A DNA stretch of 64,000 bases from Mycobacterium sp. MBM (GCA_021648845.1 JAKJHY010000014.1:1-64000); one strand, 5' to 3'. Shown: positions 41,814-51,308, counted from the stretch's first letter. Notes: generated by a model not told the origin, from the sequence alone. Made by a program: numbers and translations.

Positions 41814-43063
41814 TCTCCGGTGGCCGCTGTGGTCGACCGGCGGCACGCCGCCGCGGCGAAGGGGCTTTTCTCCTTGCCGAGCTCGGCGCGCGCGATGGTG
41901 CGCATGTGCACCTCGTCCGGACCGTCGAACAGCCGCATCGCACGATGCCACCCGTAGAGGCGAGCGAGCGGGAAATCATCGCTGACTCCGGCGCCGCCGT
42001 GCACCTGGATGGCCCGGTCGAGCACATTGCAGGCGATCTGCGGTGCCACCGACTTGATCTGGGAGACGAGCACGTGCGCGGCCTTGTTGCCGTCGCGGTC
42101 GATGGTCCAGGCGGCCTTCTCGCAGAGCAGCCTGGCCTGGTCGATTTCGTTGCGCGACTTGGCGATCTGCTCGCGCACCACGCCCTGCTCGGCCAGTGGC
42201 TTGCCGAACGCGATGCGGGTCTGCACCCGATCGATCATCAATGCCAGGGCCCGCTCGGCGGCACCCAGGGCGCGCATGCAGTGATGGATACGGCCCGGCC
42301 CGAGGCGGGCCTGCGCGATGGCGAATCCGCTGCCCTCCTCGTGAAGCAGATTCTCCGCGGGCACCCGAACGTTGTCGAACACGATCTCGCAGTGTCCGTG
42401 CTGGTCCTGCCAGCCGAACACCGGCAGCGAGCGCTGGATGTCGACGCCCGGGGTGTCGGCGGGCACCAGGATCATCGACTGTTGGGCATGTGAGGCGGCG
42501 TCGGGGTTGGTGCGGCCCATCACGATGAGCAGCTTGCAGCGCGGATCGGCGGCGCCGGTGATCCACCACTTGCGGCCGTTGATGACGTAATCGGAGCCAT
42601 CGCGCAGCATGGTGGTCTCGATATTGCGGGCATCGCTGGAGGCCACCGCCGGCTCGGTCATCGCGAACGCCGAACGGATCTCACCGGCCAGCAACGGTTG
42701 CAGCCACTGTGCGCGCTGCGCCTCGTTGGCGAACAGGTGCAGGGTTTCCATGTTCCCGGTGTCCGGCGCCGCGCAGTTGAGCACCTCGGGAGCGATTTCC
42801 ATGCTCCAACCGGACAGCTCGGCCAGCGGCGCGTACTCCAGATTGGTCAGCCCCGACTCCGAGGGCAAGAACAGGTTCCACAGCCCGGCGGCCTTGGCCT
42901 TGATCTTGAGTTCCTCCACCACTGGGGGAACCGTGTGGTCCTTGGGCCCCTTCTCTTCGCGATAGGCGTGGTAGGAGGCCTCTGCCGGGAAGACGTTCTC
43001 GACCATGAAGTCGGAGAGCCGCTTGTGGTAATCAGCCGCCTTGGCAGACATCGCGAAGTCCAT
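41810..43063 (-). CDS. fadE2: Acyl-CoA dehydrogenase FadE2-like
   Basis: 417 residues with an acyl-CoA dehydrogenase fold: AFAMTEPAVASSDARNIET (FAD/substrate block), INGRKWWITGAADPRCKLLI, IQVHGGAGVSDDFPLARLYG and the C-terminal FDGPDEVHMRTIARAE. The usual catalytic Glu segment reads DGPDEVH, as in the ACAD10/11-like branch. The next gene is ptpB, as in M. tuberculosis Rv0153c-Rv0154c. The ATG at 43063 is used; an in-frame GTG at 43072 is an alternative. Confidence 0.9.
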   Translation of the reverse strand: MDFAMSAKAADYHKRLSDFMVENVFPAEASYHAYREEKGPKDHTVPPVVEELKIKAKAAGLWNLFLPSESGLTNLEYAPLAELSGWSMEIAPEVLNCAAPDTGNMETLHLFANEAQRAQWLQPLLAGEIRSAFAMTEPAVASSDARNIETTMLRDGSDYVINGRKWWITGAADPRCKLLIVMGRTNPDAASHAQQSMILVPADTPGVDIQRSLPVFGWQDQHGHCEIVFDNVRVPAENLLHEEGSGFAIAQARLGPGRIHHCMRALGAAERALALMIDRVQTRIAFGKPLAEQGVVREQIAKSRNEIDQARLLCEKAAWTIDRDGNKAAHVLVSQIKSVAPQIACNVLDRAIQVHGGAGVSDDFPLARLYGWHRAMRLFDGPDEVHMRTIARAELGKEKSPFAAAACRRSTTAATGE

Positions 43064-43086
43064 GACCGCCACGATATGTCACATGG

Positions 43087-44292
43087 TTAGACAAGTGGAA
43101 CGGGGGCGGCCCACAGGGCCACCACGCCGGCCAGCACCGCGAGCGCGATGACGACGCCGGCGACCGCGGTCCAGCCGGCCGCGTCGAAGGCCAGCCCGCC
43201 GAACCAGCCGACGGCACTGGATCCGGCGTAGTAGAACAGGGTGTACAGCGAGGACGCCTGGGCCTTACCGGCTCCGGCGGTGGCCGCGACCCATCCGGAG
43301 GCGATGGCATGTGCGCCGAAGAACCCCGCCGTCGCGATGACGAGTCCGGCGAGCACCACGACGAGGTGCTCGCTGACGGTGAGTGCGGTGCCGACGACCA
43401 TGGTGGCGATGCTGCCCAGCAGCACCGGCCGGTGCCCGAAGCGGCCGGCCTCGGCACCGGCCCGGGTGGAGGCCCAGGTGCCGGCCAGGTAGGCCACAAA
43501 CACCAGGCCGACCAGCGTCTGTGGCAGGTCAAAGGGAGCGGCGGTCAGCCGGAATCCGAGCACGTTGTAGATCGCGACGAAACCGCCCATCAGCAGGAAC
43601 GCCTGTGCGTAGAGCGCCCATTGGCGCGCCGAGCGCAGATTGGCCGACAGTCGGCCGGCCAGCTGTCCGGCCGGGGCGGGCCGGAAGCCGCGGGACGGCG
43701 GGGCCAGACGCACGAACGCCACTGCCGACAATCCGCACAGTGCGGCCACCGCCAGCACCCCGACCCGCCAGCCGAGGTGTTCTGCCAGCGGGCCGGTGAT
43801 CAGCCGCCCCACCAGTCCGCCGATGGTCGTCCCCGCGACATAGCTGCCCGCGGCGCGGGCAGCATGGCCGGCGGCCACTTCCTCGGTCAGGTAGGCGATG
43901 GCGATGGCCGGTACCCCGCCGAGCATCAGACCCTCGAGGAAGCGACCGGCCAGCAGCAGGGACACGGTCGGCGCCAACGGCACCAGCAGCCCCAGAAGCG
44001 TTGCGCCCGTGATGGATATCGTCATGGCCTCGACGCGTCCGAGCCGATCGGCCAGCGCCGCCCAGGGGATGACGCCGAATGCCAGGCCGACCGTCGCGGC
44101 CGACACCGTCAGCGCGGCGCCGGCGGCGCCGCCACCCAGGTCGCCGGCGATGAGCGGTAGCACCGCTTGCGGGGAGTACAGCTGTGCGAAGGTCGCCACG
44201 CCGCCGAAGAACAGTGCGGCGAGCAGGCGCCGGTACTCGTTGGATCCACGTGAATGACCTTGCCAGGCAACAGGGGCCACCGTGGTTGTCAC
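43087..44292 (-). CDS. Major facilitator superfamily transporter (YnfM-like)
   Basis: 401 residues, twelve predicted membrane spans. RRLLAALFFGGVATFAQLYS leads span 1, AALADRLGRVEAM is the MFS loop 2-3 signature, and GGVPAIAIAYLTEEVAAGHA a conserved loop of the arabinose-efflux/YnfM-type group. The substrate is unknown; drug or metabolite efflux is likely. It starts at GTG and is downstream of the LysR gene in the same direction, 46 nt away, so LysR may regulate it. Confidence 0.85.
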   Translation of the reverse strand: MTTTVAPVAWQGHSRGSNEYRRLLAALFFGGVATFAQLYSPQAVLPLIAGDLGGGAAGAALTVSAATVGLAFGVIPWAALADRLGRVEAMTISITGATLLGLLVPLAPTVSLLLAGRFLEGLMLGGVPAIAIAYLTEEVAAGHAARAAGSYVAGTTIGGLVGRLITGPLAEHLGWRVGVLAVAALCGLSAVAFVRLAPPSRGFRPAPAGQLAGRLSANLRSARQWALYAQAFLLMGGFVAIYNVLGFRLTAAPFDLPQTLVGLVFVAYLAGTWASTRAGAEAGRFGHRPVLLGSIATMVVGTALTVSEHLVVVLAGLVIATAGFFGAHAIASGWVAATAGAGKAQASSLYTLFYYAGSSAVGWFGGLAFDAAGWTAVAGVVIALAVLAGVVALWAAPVPLV

Positions 44293-44329
44293 AGCGGCGA
44301 CGCTAGGCGCTCACCGGTGATGAGTCCAA

Positions 44330-44345
44330 TGCATGAATCTATGCA
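44330..44345 (-). promoter_or_regulatory. Palindrome between the LysR and MFS genes
   Basis: TGCAT-GAATCT-ATGCA, a 5-bp-arm palindrome overlapping the LysR stop codon (44339-44341) and containing TAGATT on the minus strand as a possible -10 for the MFS gene. It is a candidate LysR-type binding site; a low-specificity match. Confidence 0.35.
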
Positions 44346-45226
44346 ATATCATTACCGACTTGCATGATGAAGTCGGCGAGGCGGCGAGCCGCGGGTGCCA
44401 GCTCGCGCTCCGGCGACCAGGTGAGCCCGATCTGGCGTTTGGCCGTCGTTTCGCCGAGCGGAATGTAGACGGCACCCGGCTCGGCGCGGTCGGACCGGGG
44501 GACCGGCACGACCGCGACACCGAAACCGGCGGCGACCAAACCTTCCATCGTGGGGATCTCCATCGCCTCGAACACCACCGGCGGGGCGATGCCGGCCTCC
44601 CGGCACAGCTCATCGGTCAGCAGCCGCAACCCGAATTCCGGCCGCAGCGCCACGAAGGGTTCGTCGGCGGCGTCGGCCAGGCGCAACCGCGAGCGCTCGG
44701 CGAACCGATGTCCGCGCGGTACCGCCAGGCACAGCCGCTCCACGTAGAGCACCCGCCAGGGATGGTTGCTGGGCCGCGGTGAGGTGATCGCCAAGTCGGC
44801 CTGGCCGGTGGCCAGCCGGTGCACGATCGAATGCGCCGCGCCCTGGAACAGCTCGAACTGCACCCGCGGGGCCTCCAACCGGAACCGACGCAGCAAATCA
44901 GGCACGAAACCGCCGGCCTGCGAATGCAGGAAGGCCAGCCGAACGATACCGGTCTCGGGGTCACGCAACGCGGCGATGCGCTCAGTGGCCGAACGCATTT
45001 CGTCGATACTGCGCTGGGCGTGCTCGAGCAGGACCTCCCCGTAGCTGTTGAGTCGCAGTCGCCGGTTCAGGCGGTCGAAGAGCGGCGCCCCGACCTGGGC
45101 CTCCAACCGGGCCAGCGAACGCGACAGCGTCGGCTGGCTGATGCCCAGTTCGGCGGCCGCATCCGTGACGTGCTCGGTCTCGGCGAGCGTCACGAACCAT
45201 TGCAGCTCTTCGATGTTCACCGCCAC
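44339..45226 (-). CDS. LysR-family transcriptional regulator
   Basis: 295 residues. VNIEELQWFVTLAETEHVTD and AAAELGISQPTLSRSLARLE form the N-terminal winged HTH; the rest is the two-lobed effector-binding domain (GIVRLAFLHSQAGGFVPDLL). The GTG at 45226 has GGAGGGG 6 nt upstream; GTG at 45220 is an alternative. It lies upstream of the MFS gene in the same direction and divergent from the response regulator. The effector is unknown. Confidence 0.9.
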   Translation of the reverse strand: MAVNIEELQWFVTLAETEHVTDAAAELGISQPTLSRSLARLEAQVGAPLFDRLNRRLRLNSYGEVLLEHAQRSIDEMRSATERIAALRDPETGIVRLAFLHSQAGGFVPDLLRRFRLEAPRVQFELFQGAAHSIVHRLATGQADLAITSPRPSNHPWRVLYVERLCLAVPRGHRFAERSRLRLADAADEPFVALRPEFGLRLLTDELCREAGIAPPVVFEAMEIPTMEGLVAAGFGVAVVPVPRSDRAEPGAVYIPLGETTAKRQIGLTWSPERELAPAARRLADFIMQVGNDIA

Positions 45227-45283
45227 CGCCTTCCCCTCCGAATCTTGCCACTCGCAGCGGCCCGGCTGTGACAAGCTGCTCAC

Positions 45284-45931
45284 ATGCAGGACTCCGCTCA
45301 GAAGGTGCGTGTGGTCGTCGGCGATGACCACCCGATGTTCCGGGATGGCGTGGTGCGCGCGCTGACGGCCAGCGGGTCCATCGACGTGGTCGCCGAGGCC
45401 GATGACGGTGTCGCCGCACTTGAACTGATCCGCGTGCACAGACCGGCGGTCGCCCTGCTGGACTACCGGATGCCGGGAATGGACGGCTCCGAGGTCGCGG
45501 CCGCCGTCACCCGCGACGCGCTACCCACCCGGGTGCTGCTGATCTCGGCCCATGACGAGTCGGCCATCGTCTACAAGGCCCTGCAGGACGGCGCCGCCGG
45601 GTTCCTGTCCAAGGAGTCCACCCGCAGCGAGTTGGTCGCCGCGGTGCTGGAATGCGCGCGCGGACGCGATGTCATCGCACCGGCCCTGGCGGCCTCGCTG
45701 GCCGGGGAGATCCGCCGGCGCAGCGAGCCGGATGTCCCGACGCTGTCGGCCCGGGAGGCCGAGGTGCTCGCGATGATCGCGCGCGGCCTGTCCATCCCGG
45801 CGATGGCCAAGGAACTCTATCTCGCGCCGTCGACGGTCAAGACCCATGTCCAGCGGCTCTACGAGAAGCTCGGCGTCGGCGACCGGGGAGCCGCGGTGGC
45901 CGAGGCCATGCGCCGCAGACTGATCGAGTGA
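45284..45931 (+). CDS. NarL/LuxR-type response regulator
   Basis: 215 residues: receiver domain with acidic pair GDDHPMFRDG and phospho-acceptor Asp in ALLDYRMPGMDG, Lys in FLSKEST; C-terminal LuxR HTH (LSAREAEVLAMIARGLSIPA then MAKELYLAPSTVKTHVQRLY). It is the partner of the histidine kinase that begins 1 nt after its stop. The output genes are unknown; the alpha/beta hydrolase is a possible member of the same operon. Confidence 0.93.
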   Translation: MQDSAQKVRVVVGDDHPMFRDGVVRALTASGSIDVVAEADDGVAALELIRVHRPAVALLDYRMPGMDGSEVAAAVTRDALPTRVLLISAHDESAIVYKALQDGAAGFLSKESTRSELVAAVLECARGRDVIAPALAASLAGEIRRRSEPDVPTLSAREAEVLAMIARGLSIPAMAKELYLAPSTVKTHVQRLYEKLGVGDRGAAVAEAMRRRLIE

Positions 45932-45932
45932 C

Positions 45933-47102
45933 GTGCCCCGCCTCGTCGAGTTCTTCGCCGCCGAACCGGTCCGGGTGTCGGCGGTGCTGCGGCTGCCGCT
46001 GATCGCGCTGATCGCGGTGCTGGTATGGATCTGGGAGGTCGACCACTGGCTGCCCGGCCTGTATGCCGCGGTGCTCGGGATTTACGCGGTCGCCGCGGTG
46101 GTGTGGCTGTTGGCGGTGTTGCGCGGCCCGCTACCGCGTTGGGCGGATTGGGCCTCGACGGGCGTCGATGTGCTGCTGATCGTGGTGCTGTGCGTGGTTT
46201 CCGGCGGGGCGACCGCGGCCCTGCTGCCGGTGTTCTTCCTGCTTCCCATCTCGGTGGCGTTTCAGGACCGGCCGCTGCTGACGGCGATCATCGGGACCGT
46301 CACCGCGGGCTCCTATCTGGCCGTCTGGATCGTGTACTCCAAGCGTGACGACCGGGTCGGGTTGCCCGACATGGTCTACACCCACTTCGGTTTCCTGCTG
46401 TGGCTGGCGGTCGCCACCACCGCGCTGTGTCTGGTGCTGTCGTTGCGCGCGGCCCGGGTGCGTGCGCTGCTGGAGGTGCGTCGTCAGCTGGTCGCCGAGG
46501 CGATGGCCGCCGATGAGCGGCACAACCGGGAGGTGGCCGAGAACCTGCATGACGGGCCGCTGCAGACGCTGCTGGCGGCGCGGATGGAGGTGGACCTGCT
46601 CCGGGACAGCCTTGCGGATCCCGCACTGGACACGCTGTACGACGCGCTGCAGGACACCGCCGTCATGCTGCGTTCCACGGTCACCGAGTTACACCCCCAG
46701 GTGCTTGCGCAGCTCGGCCTGGCGCCCGCCATCGGGGAACTACTGCACCAGTTCGAATCTCGTGGCGACTACGCGGTGGCCGCGGACCTGCAGGACGTCG
46801 GAAAGCCGGCCTCGCAGGCGTTGCTGCACCGCGCGGCGCGGGAGCTGCTGGCCAACATCCACAAACATGCGCGTGCTACGACCGTCGAGCTGGCACTGCG
46901 GCGCTCGGGGGAGCGCATCGTGCTGACCGTCGCCGACGACGGGACCGGTTTCGACCCCGCCGTCATCGCGACCCGAATGCGGGAGGGCCATATCGGCCTG
47001 GGTTCGCTGCTCGCCCGGTTCGAGGCGATGGGCGGTGCGATCCTGATCGATTCGGCGCCGGGCCGCGGCACCACCGTCACCGTGACCTCACCCCCGGAGT
47101 AA
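45933..47102 (+). CDS. Sensor histidine kinase (HisKA_3 type)
   Basis: 389 residues. Five or six N-terminal membrane spans (residues ~10-175) make a membrane sensor without a large extracellular domain. The dimerisation/phosphoacceptor segment is EVAENLHDGPLQTLLAARME with the active His in LHDG; the ATPase part contains LANIHKHARATTVELAL and VADDGTGFDPAV. NarX/DesK-like kinases of this kind phosphorylate the adjacent NarL-type regulator. GTG start, 1 nt after the regulator stop. Confidence 0.92.
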   Translation: MPRLVEFFAAEPVRVSAVLRLPLIALIAVLVWIWEVDHWLPGLYAAVLGIYAVAAVVWLLAVLRGPLPRWADWASTGVDVLLIVVLCVVSGGATAALLPVFFLLPISVAFQDRPLLTAIIGTVTAGSYLAVWIVYSKRDDRVGLPDMVYTHFGFLLWLAVATTALCLVLSLRAARVRALLEVRRQLVAEAMAADERHNREVAENLHDGPLQTLLAARMEVDLLRDSLADPALDTLYDALQDTAVMLRSTVTELHPQVLAQLGLAPAIGELLHQFESRGDYAVAADLQDVGKPASQALLHRAARELLANIHKHARATTVELALRRSGERIVLTVADDGTGFDPAVIATRMREGHIGLGSLLARFEAMGGAILIDSAPGRGTTVTVTSPPE

Positions 47103-48053
47103 ATGCGTCGCGCCGCAGCGCACCCGGCCAGTAGCGTGCCAGAGGTGAGACTCCGGATCGCCGTGCTGGCGCTGGTCGCGGTGATCGTCGCCGCGCTGGT
47201 GAACGCGTATGTCGTGACCGGCGTGACGCGCGCCGCCGAGCCGTTCGCCGGCGGCCGGGTGCTCGAGCTCGACGGTCCGGATCTCAACGTGCGCGAATAC
47301 GGACCGTCCGGTGAACGCGCCGTCGTGCTGCTGCACGGCTATTCGGCGTCCATCCAATGGTGGGAGCCGGTGGCGGCGCGGCTGGCACGCAACCAGCGCG
47401 TGATTGCCATCGACCTCGTCGGCCACGGTGGCTCCGAGGCGCCGGAGGAGCCGCGGTATTACGGTGCCGTCGGACAAGCGGACGTGGTGCGCAATGCGTT
47501 GACGGCCTTGGGTGTTCGACACGCCATCGTGGTGGGCCACTCGATGGGTGGCAGCGTGGCGTCCGAGCTTGCGGCCCGCCATCCGGGGGTGGTGGAGCGC
47601 GTGGTGGTCTCGGATACGCCCGCCGACGGCGATCTGGTGTCCATGCCATTGCTGGGAAAGATGGTGTGTTGGCCCGTGCTCGGTCCCGCCCTGGATCACT
47701 TCCGCAGCCTGCCGTTGATCACCAGGAGTTCTCTGCAGACGGGCTTCGCGCGGGACTATGCCGTGCCGCCGTTCGCCTACCGGTCACTGGAACGACTCAC
47801 CTATGCCGGCGTGTGTGACTCCAAGGCCGGCCCGCCCGCGTCCGTTGCCGACACGCTGGCCGGGCTGAATGTCCCGGTGCTCGTGGTGTGGGGTGAGACG
47901 GATGTGCTGACACCGACGGCCCCCAACGTCACGCGGTACGGGGCGACCGGCATGTCGCCACGCATCATCGCCGGCGCCGGACACAGTCCGATGGTCGAGA
48001 AGCCCGACGAGTTCCTCGGCGCGATAGCCGATTTCGTAACGTTCAGGAGCTGA
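47103..48053 (+). CDS. Alpha/beta hydrolase
   Basis: 316 residues. An N-terminal hydrophobic segment (IAVLALVAVIVAALVNAYVV, ~20-42) is a membrane anchor or signal. The hydrolase core has the nucleophile elbow VVGHSMGGS, the oxyanion strand LLHGYSASIQWWEP, the Asp region (WGETDVLTP) and the catalytic His in GAGHSPMVEKP. Substrate unknown. The ATG follows the kinase stop with no gap, suggesting an operon. An alternative GTG start lies downstream, after the proline (SSVPEV). It overlaps the convergent acyl-CoA dehydrogenase gene by 11 nt. Confidence 0.85.
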   Translation: MRRAAAHPASSVPEVRLRIAVLALVAVIVAALVNAYVVTGVTRAAEPFAGGRVLELDGPDLNVREYGPSGERAVVLLHGYSASIQWWEPVAARLARNQRVIAIDLVGHGGSEAPEEPRYYGAVGQADVVRNALTALGVRHAIVVGHSMGGSVASELAARHPGVVERVVVSDTPADGDLVSMPLLGKMVCWPVLGPALDHFRSLPLITRSSLQTGFARDYAVPPFAYRSLERLTYAGVCDSKAGPPASVADTLAGLNVPVLVVWGETDVLTPTAPNVTRYGATGMSPRIIAGAGHSPMVEKPDEFLGAIADFVTFRS

Positions 48054-49182
48054 GTCCGCGGGCGATGACCAGTCGCTGAATCTGGTTGGTGCCCTCGAAG
48101 ATCTGGGTGATCTTGGCTTCACGCATGTATCGCTCGGGTCGGAAGTCCCTGGTGTACCCGACGCCGCCGAGCACCTGCACCGCGTCGGTGCTGACCTTCA
48201 TGGCGGCGTCGGTGGCCACCAGTTTGGCGACACTGGCCTGCGCACCGTAGGGCAAGCCTTGATCGCGGCGTCGCGCGGCATCTAGGTAGGTGGCCCGGGC
48301 GCTCACCACCGCCGCCGACATGTCGGCGAGCAGGAATGCCAGCCCTTGGTGGTCGATGATCTTGCGGCCGAAGGTGGTTCGCTCATTGGCGTATCTGGTG
48401 GCCTCGTCGAGGGCCGCCTGGGCGATGCCGACGGCGACGGCGGCGATGCCGAGGCGACCGGAGTCCAGTGCGGAGAAGGCGATCGAAAGGCCCTGTCCTT
48501 CAATGCCGATCAGTCTGTCGGCGTCGAGGCGGGCATTGTCGTAGAAGGCCGCGGTGGTCGGTACCGCGTGCAGGCCCATCTTCTCCTCGGGAGCCCCGAA
48601 GCTCAGCCCGTCCAGGTCGCCGGGAACCAGGAAGCAGCTGATGCCCTTGGGGCCGTCGCCGGTGCGTGCGAACAGGGTGTAGAAATCGGCGACCCCGCCG
48701 TGGGTGATCCAGGATTTCGATCCGTTGATCACGTAGTGGTCGTCGTGCCGGACGGCCGCACAGCGCAGTGCGGCGGCGTCGGAGCCGGCCTGAGGTTCGC
48801 TGAGGCTGTAGGCCCCGATCTGGGCGCCGGAGAGCATGCCGGGAAGCCAGCGGCTCTTCTGCTCGTCGGTGCCGAAGGTCAGCAGCGGGTGTGACGACAG
48901 GCTGTGCACGCTCACCGCGACGGCAACGGCCGCCCAGCGTGCCGCGATTTCCTCGAGCACCTGCAGGTAGACCTCGAACGGCTGCCCGCCCCCGCCCCAC
49001 TCCTCGGGTTGCGGCAGGCTGAGCAGCCCGGCCGCGCCCAACTGGGTGAAGACCCCGTCGGGATAGGTTTCGGCCTTCTCGTGGGCATCCACGATCGGGT
49101 CGAGGAGTTTGTCGGCGATGTCGCGGGTCAGCGCGATGAGCTCGTGCGCTTCCGCGGAGGGGAGCAGGCGATCGACGGCCAC
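48043..49182 (-). CDS. Acyl-CoA dehydrogenase
   Basis: 379 residues of ordinary acyl-CoA dehydrogenase length. AYSLSEPQAGSDAAALRCAA binds FAD/substrate, YVINGSKSWITHGGVADFYT the adenine region, and MREAKITQIFEGTNQIQRLV holds the catalytic Glu (IFEGTNQ) typical of short-chain enzymes. It removes two hydrogens from an acyl-CoA alpha-beta bond. GTG start with a GGAAGG SD 10 nt away. It is divergent from a TetR gene with two operators in between, so it is the probable target. Confidence 0.93.
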   Translation of the reverse strand: MAVDRLLPSAEAHELIALTRDIADKLLDPIVDAHEKAETYPDGVFTQLGAAGLLSLPQPEEWGGGGQPFEVYLQVLEEIAARWAAVAVAVSVHSLSSHPLLTFGTDEQKSRWLPGMLSGAQIGAYSLSEPQAGSDAAALRCAAVRHDDHYVINGSKSWITHGGVADFYTLFARTGDGPKGISCFLVPGDLDGLSFGAPEEKMGLHAVPTTAAFYDNARLDADRLIGIEGQGLSIAFSALDSGRLGIAAVAVGIAQAALDEATRYANERTTFGRKIIDHQGLAFLLADMSAAVVSARATYLDAARRRDQGLPYGAQASVAKLVATDAAMKVSTDAVQVLGGVGYTRDFRPERYMREAKITQIFEGTNQIQRLVIARGLSS

Positions 49183-49203
49183 GGGCGGTGCACCTTCCAG
49201 GAC

Positions 49204-49267
49204 AGTACTGAAATCGGTCCGGCAGTATCATCGCGAATAGTACTGGAAGGGCCGTGGCAGTACTATT
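49204..49267. promoter_or_regulatory. Two tandem operators between the acyl-CoA dehydrogenase and TetR genes
   Basis: Site 1: AGTACTG (49204-49210), 12-bp spacer, CAGTA (49223-49227). Site 2: AGTACTG (49239-49245), 12-bp spacer, CAGTA (49258-49262), extending to a perfect 10-bp inverted repeat (49236-49245/49258-49267). The sites are 35 bp apart. TACTAT (49261-49266), the -10 for the TetR gene, is in site 2. Confidence 0.75.
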
Positions 49268-49272
49268 GCGGC

Positions 49273-49845
49273 ATGGAGGGCGGCTTCGGCACGCGCAGGC
49301 GGACCAGACTGTTCGATGACCTGTTGGCGTTGTTCCTCGCCGAGGGGTTTAGCCGGTTCACGCTGGACGACATCGCCGCCGCGCTGCACTGCTCCAAGTC
49401 CACGCTGTATACGTTGGCGGCGAGCAAGGACGACCTGGTTCGCCGTGTCACGGTGCACTTCTTCAAGCGGGCCACCGCCGCCGTCGAAACCACCCTGGCC
49501 CAGGCCGACGATCCGCGTCAGCGGGTAGCCGCGTACCTCACCGCGGTCGGTGCCGAACTCTCCGTCGCCTCCGAGGTGTTCATGGCCGACCTGAACGCGT
49601 TCCCACCCGCTCGCGAGGTGTACGAAGCCAACACGGTCGCCGCCGCGAGGCGCGTCCGGCAGCTGATCGAGGAGGGCGTCGACGCAGGTGCGTTCCGTGC
49701 GGTCAACGCGTCGTTCGCCGGTGATCTGATCGCCACGATGATGGTTCGCATCCAGCAGCGCGATGTCGGGAAGGCGACCGGCCTCAGCGATGCCGAGGCC
49801 TACACGGAGTTGGCGACGCTGCTCACCAACGGTCTGCGCACCTAG
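49273..49845 (+). CDS. TetR-family regulator of the divergent acyl-CoA dehydrogenase
   Basis: 190 residues. HTH: LLALFLAEGFSRFTLDDIAA and ALHCSKSTLYTLAASKDDLV; the ligand domain contains FMADLNAFPPAREVYEANTV. It most likely represses itself and the divergent dehydrogenase gene by binding the two palindromes. ATG at 49273 is 6 nt after TACTAT, so the mRNA is probably leaderless. The long open frame starting at 48904 is a shadow. Confidence 0.9.
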   Translation: MEGGFGTRRRTRLFDDLLALFLAEGFSRFTLDDIAAALHCSKSTLYTLAASKDDLVRRVTVHFFKRATAAVETTLAQADDPRQRVAAYLTAVGAELSVASEVFMADLNAFPPAREVYEANTVAAARRVRQLIEEGVDAGAFRAVNASFAGDLIATMMVRIQQRDVGKATGLSDAEAYTELATLLTNGLRT

Positions 49846-49914
49846 CCGCAAGGCGTCGCGGGGCGGTCATGTGTCGGGACATCAATGTCGTACCCGGGTG
49901 GCATAATCGCACAC

Positions 49915-51295
49915 ATGTTCGACACTCGGAGCGTGGCGTCCCACCTGGATGCCGCGCGTGACCAGTTGCGTGCTGAGCGCACCGCGGTGGCCGCCAAGAT
50001 CCTGGCGGCGGGCCGGTTCGCGCTGGCCCGGATGGCCGAGCTGGGGCACGCGTTCGAGGACCTGATCGTCGATGACTGGGAGCTGGCCGCGGCCGAGCTG
50101 GGTGCCGAACTGGGGATCAGCCGGGGCCGGGCCTGCACCCTGATCACCCAGGGCCGCGACCTGCTGACCGGTTGCCGGCCTTCGCCGAGGTGTTCGCCAC
50201 CGGGACCGTGGATGTGCGGGTGCTGCGGGTCATCCTGCACCGCACCGCCCTGGTGACCGACCCGGACATCATGGCGGTGATCGACGCGCAGCTGGCCGCC
50301 GCCGCCCCGGCGTGGAATGCGCGCTCGGATGAGCGCATCGGGGAGTTGGTGGACTGGATGGTCATCGATGTCGATCCCGAGGCGGTGCGCCGCGCCCGCA
50401 CGGCCCGCCGGTCCCGCAGTATCCGGGTGGAACCGGTCGGGGATGGGATGGTGGAGATCCACGGCCGTGTCGATGCCGTCAAGGGCGCGGTGTTCGATCA
50501 GCGTCTCGATGAGCTGGCGGCCACCGTCTGCCCCGATGTCCCCCGCAGTGTCGAGGAGCGCCGCGCCGATGCCATCGATCTGCCCGCGTCGGGGGCGACC
50601 GCGTTGGCGTGTGAGTGCGGTAACGACACTGCCCGGCCGCTGGCACCGAGGCACCCACCGGTCATATCGTGGTTCACCTGCACGGGGACCGTGACAGCGT
50701 GCAGGGCCGCTCGGATCGTGCGGCCCTGCTGCCCGGATACGGTCCGGTCCCGGCCGAGCAGGTCCGCAAGGTGGCCCCGCGCGCGAAGATGGCGCCGGTG
50801 CCCGATGCCCGTGATCTGGGGGCCGAGGCCGGGTACCGGCCATCGCGCTCGCTCGCCGAGTTCATCGCCTGCCGGGATCTGACCTGCCGCTGGCCGGGCT
50901 GCAACGTGCCGCCGGCGCGTTGCGATATCGACCACACCATGCCGTGGCCGTACGGGCCGACGCATCCGTCGAACACCAAGTTGTACTGCCGAATCCATCA
51001 CTTGATCAAGACATTCCACGGCTGGATTGATCGGCAGGACCCGGACGGCACCGTGACGGTCACCGCGCCCACCGGCCGGGTGTACACCACCACGCCCGAC
51101 GGGGCACTGTTCTTCCCCCAGCTCGACACCCCGACCGCGACGCTGGTGCCGCCACCGGTCCCGCCGCCGAGCCCGCACCGGGAACTGGCCGCTCCAAAAC
51201 GCTCCCGCACCCGCGCCCAGAACCGGGCCTACCGAATAGCCCACGAACGCGCACGCAACCGCACCGATATCGAGGCCCACCCACCGCCGTTCTGA
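49915..51295 (+). pseudogene. HNH endonuclease / DUF222 (13E12-repeat-like) gene with two frameshifts
   Basis: The coding content is continuous but changes frame twice. Part 1 runs from ATG 49915 (FDTRSVASHLDAARDQL) to about 50170 (GRDLLTG), part 2 from about 50172 to 50655 (LPAFAEVFATG to RHPPV), and part 3 to 51295 with the HNH motif (CRWPGCNVPPARCDIDHTMP; LYCRIHHLIKTFHGW). Each switch fits a 1-nt loss, the second perhaps at GTCATATCG. Intact members are ~450 residues. CATAAT (49902-49907) is 7 nt before the ATG. It may be a real pseudogene or two sequencing errors. Confidence 0.75.
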
Positions 51296-51308
51296 CCGGC
51301 GCCCCCGC

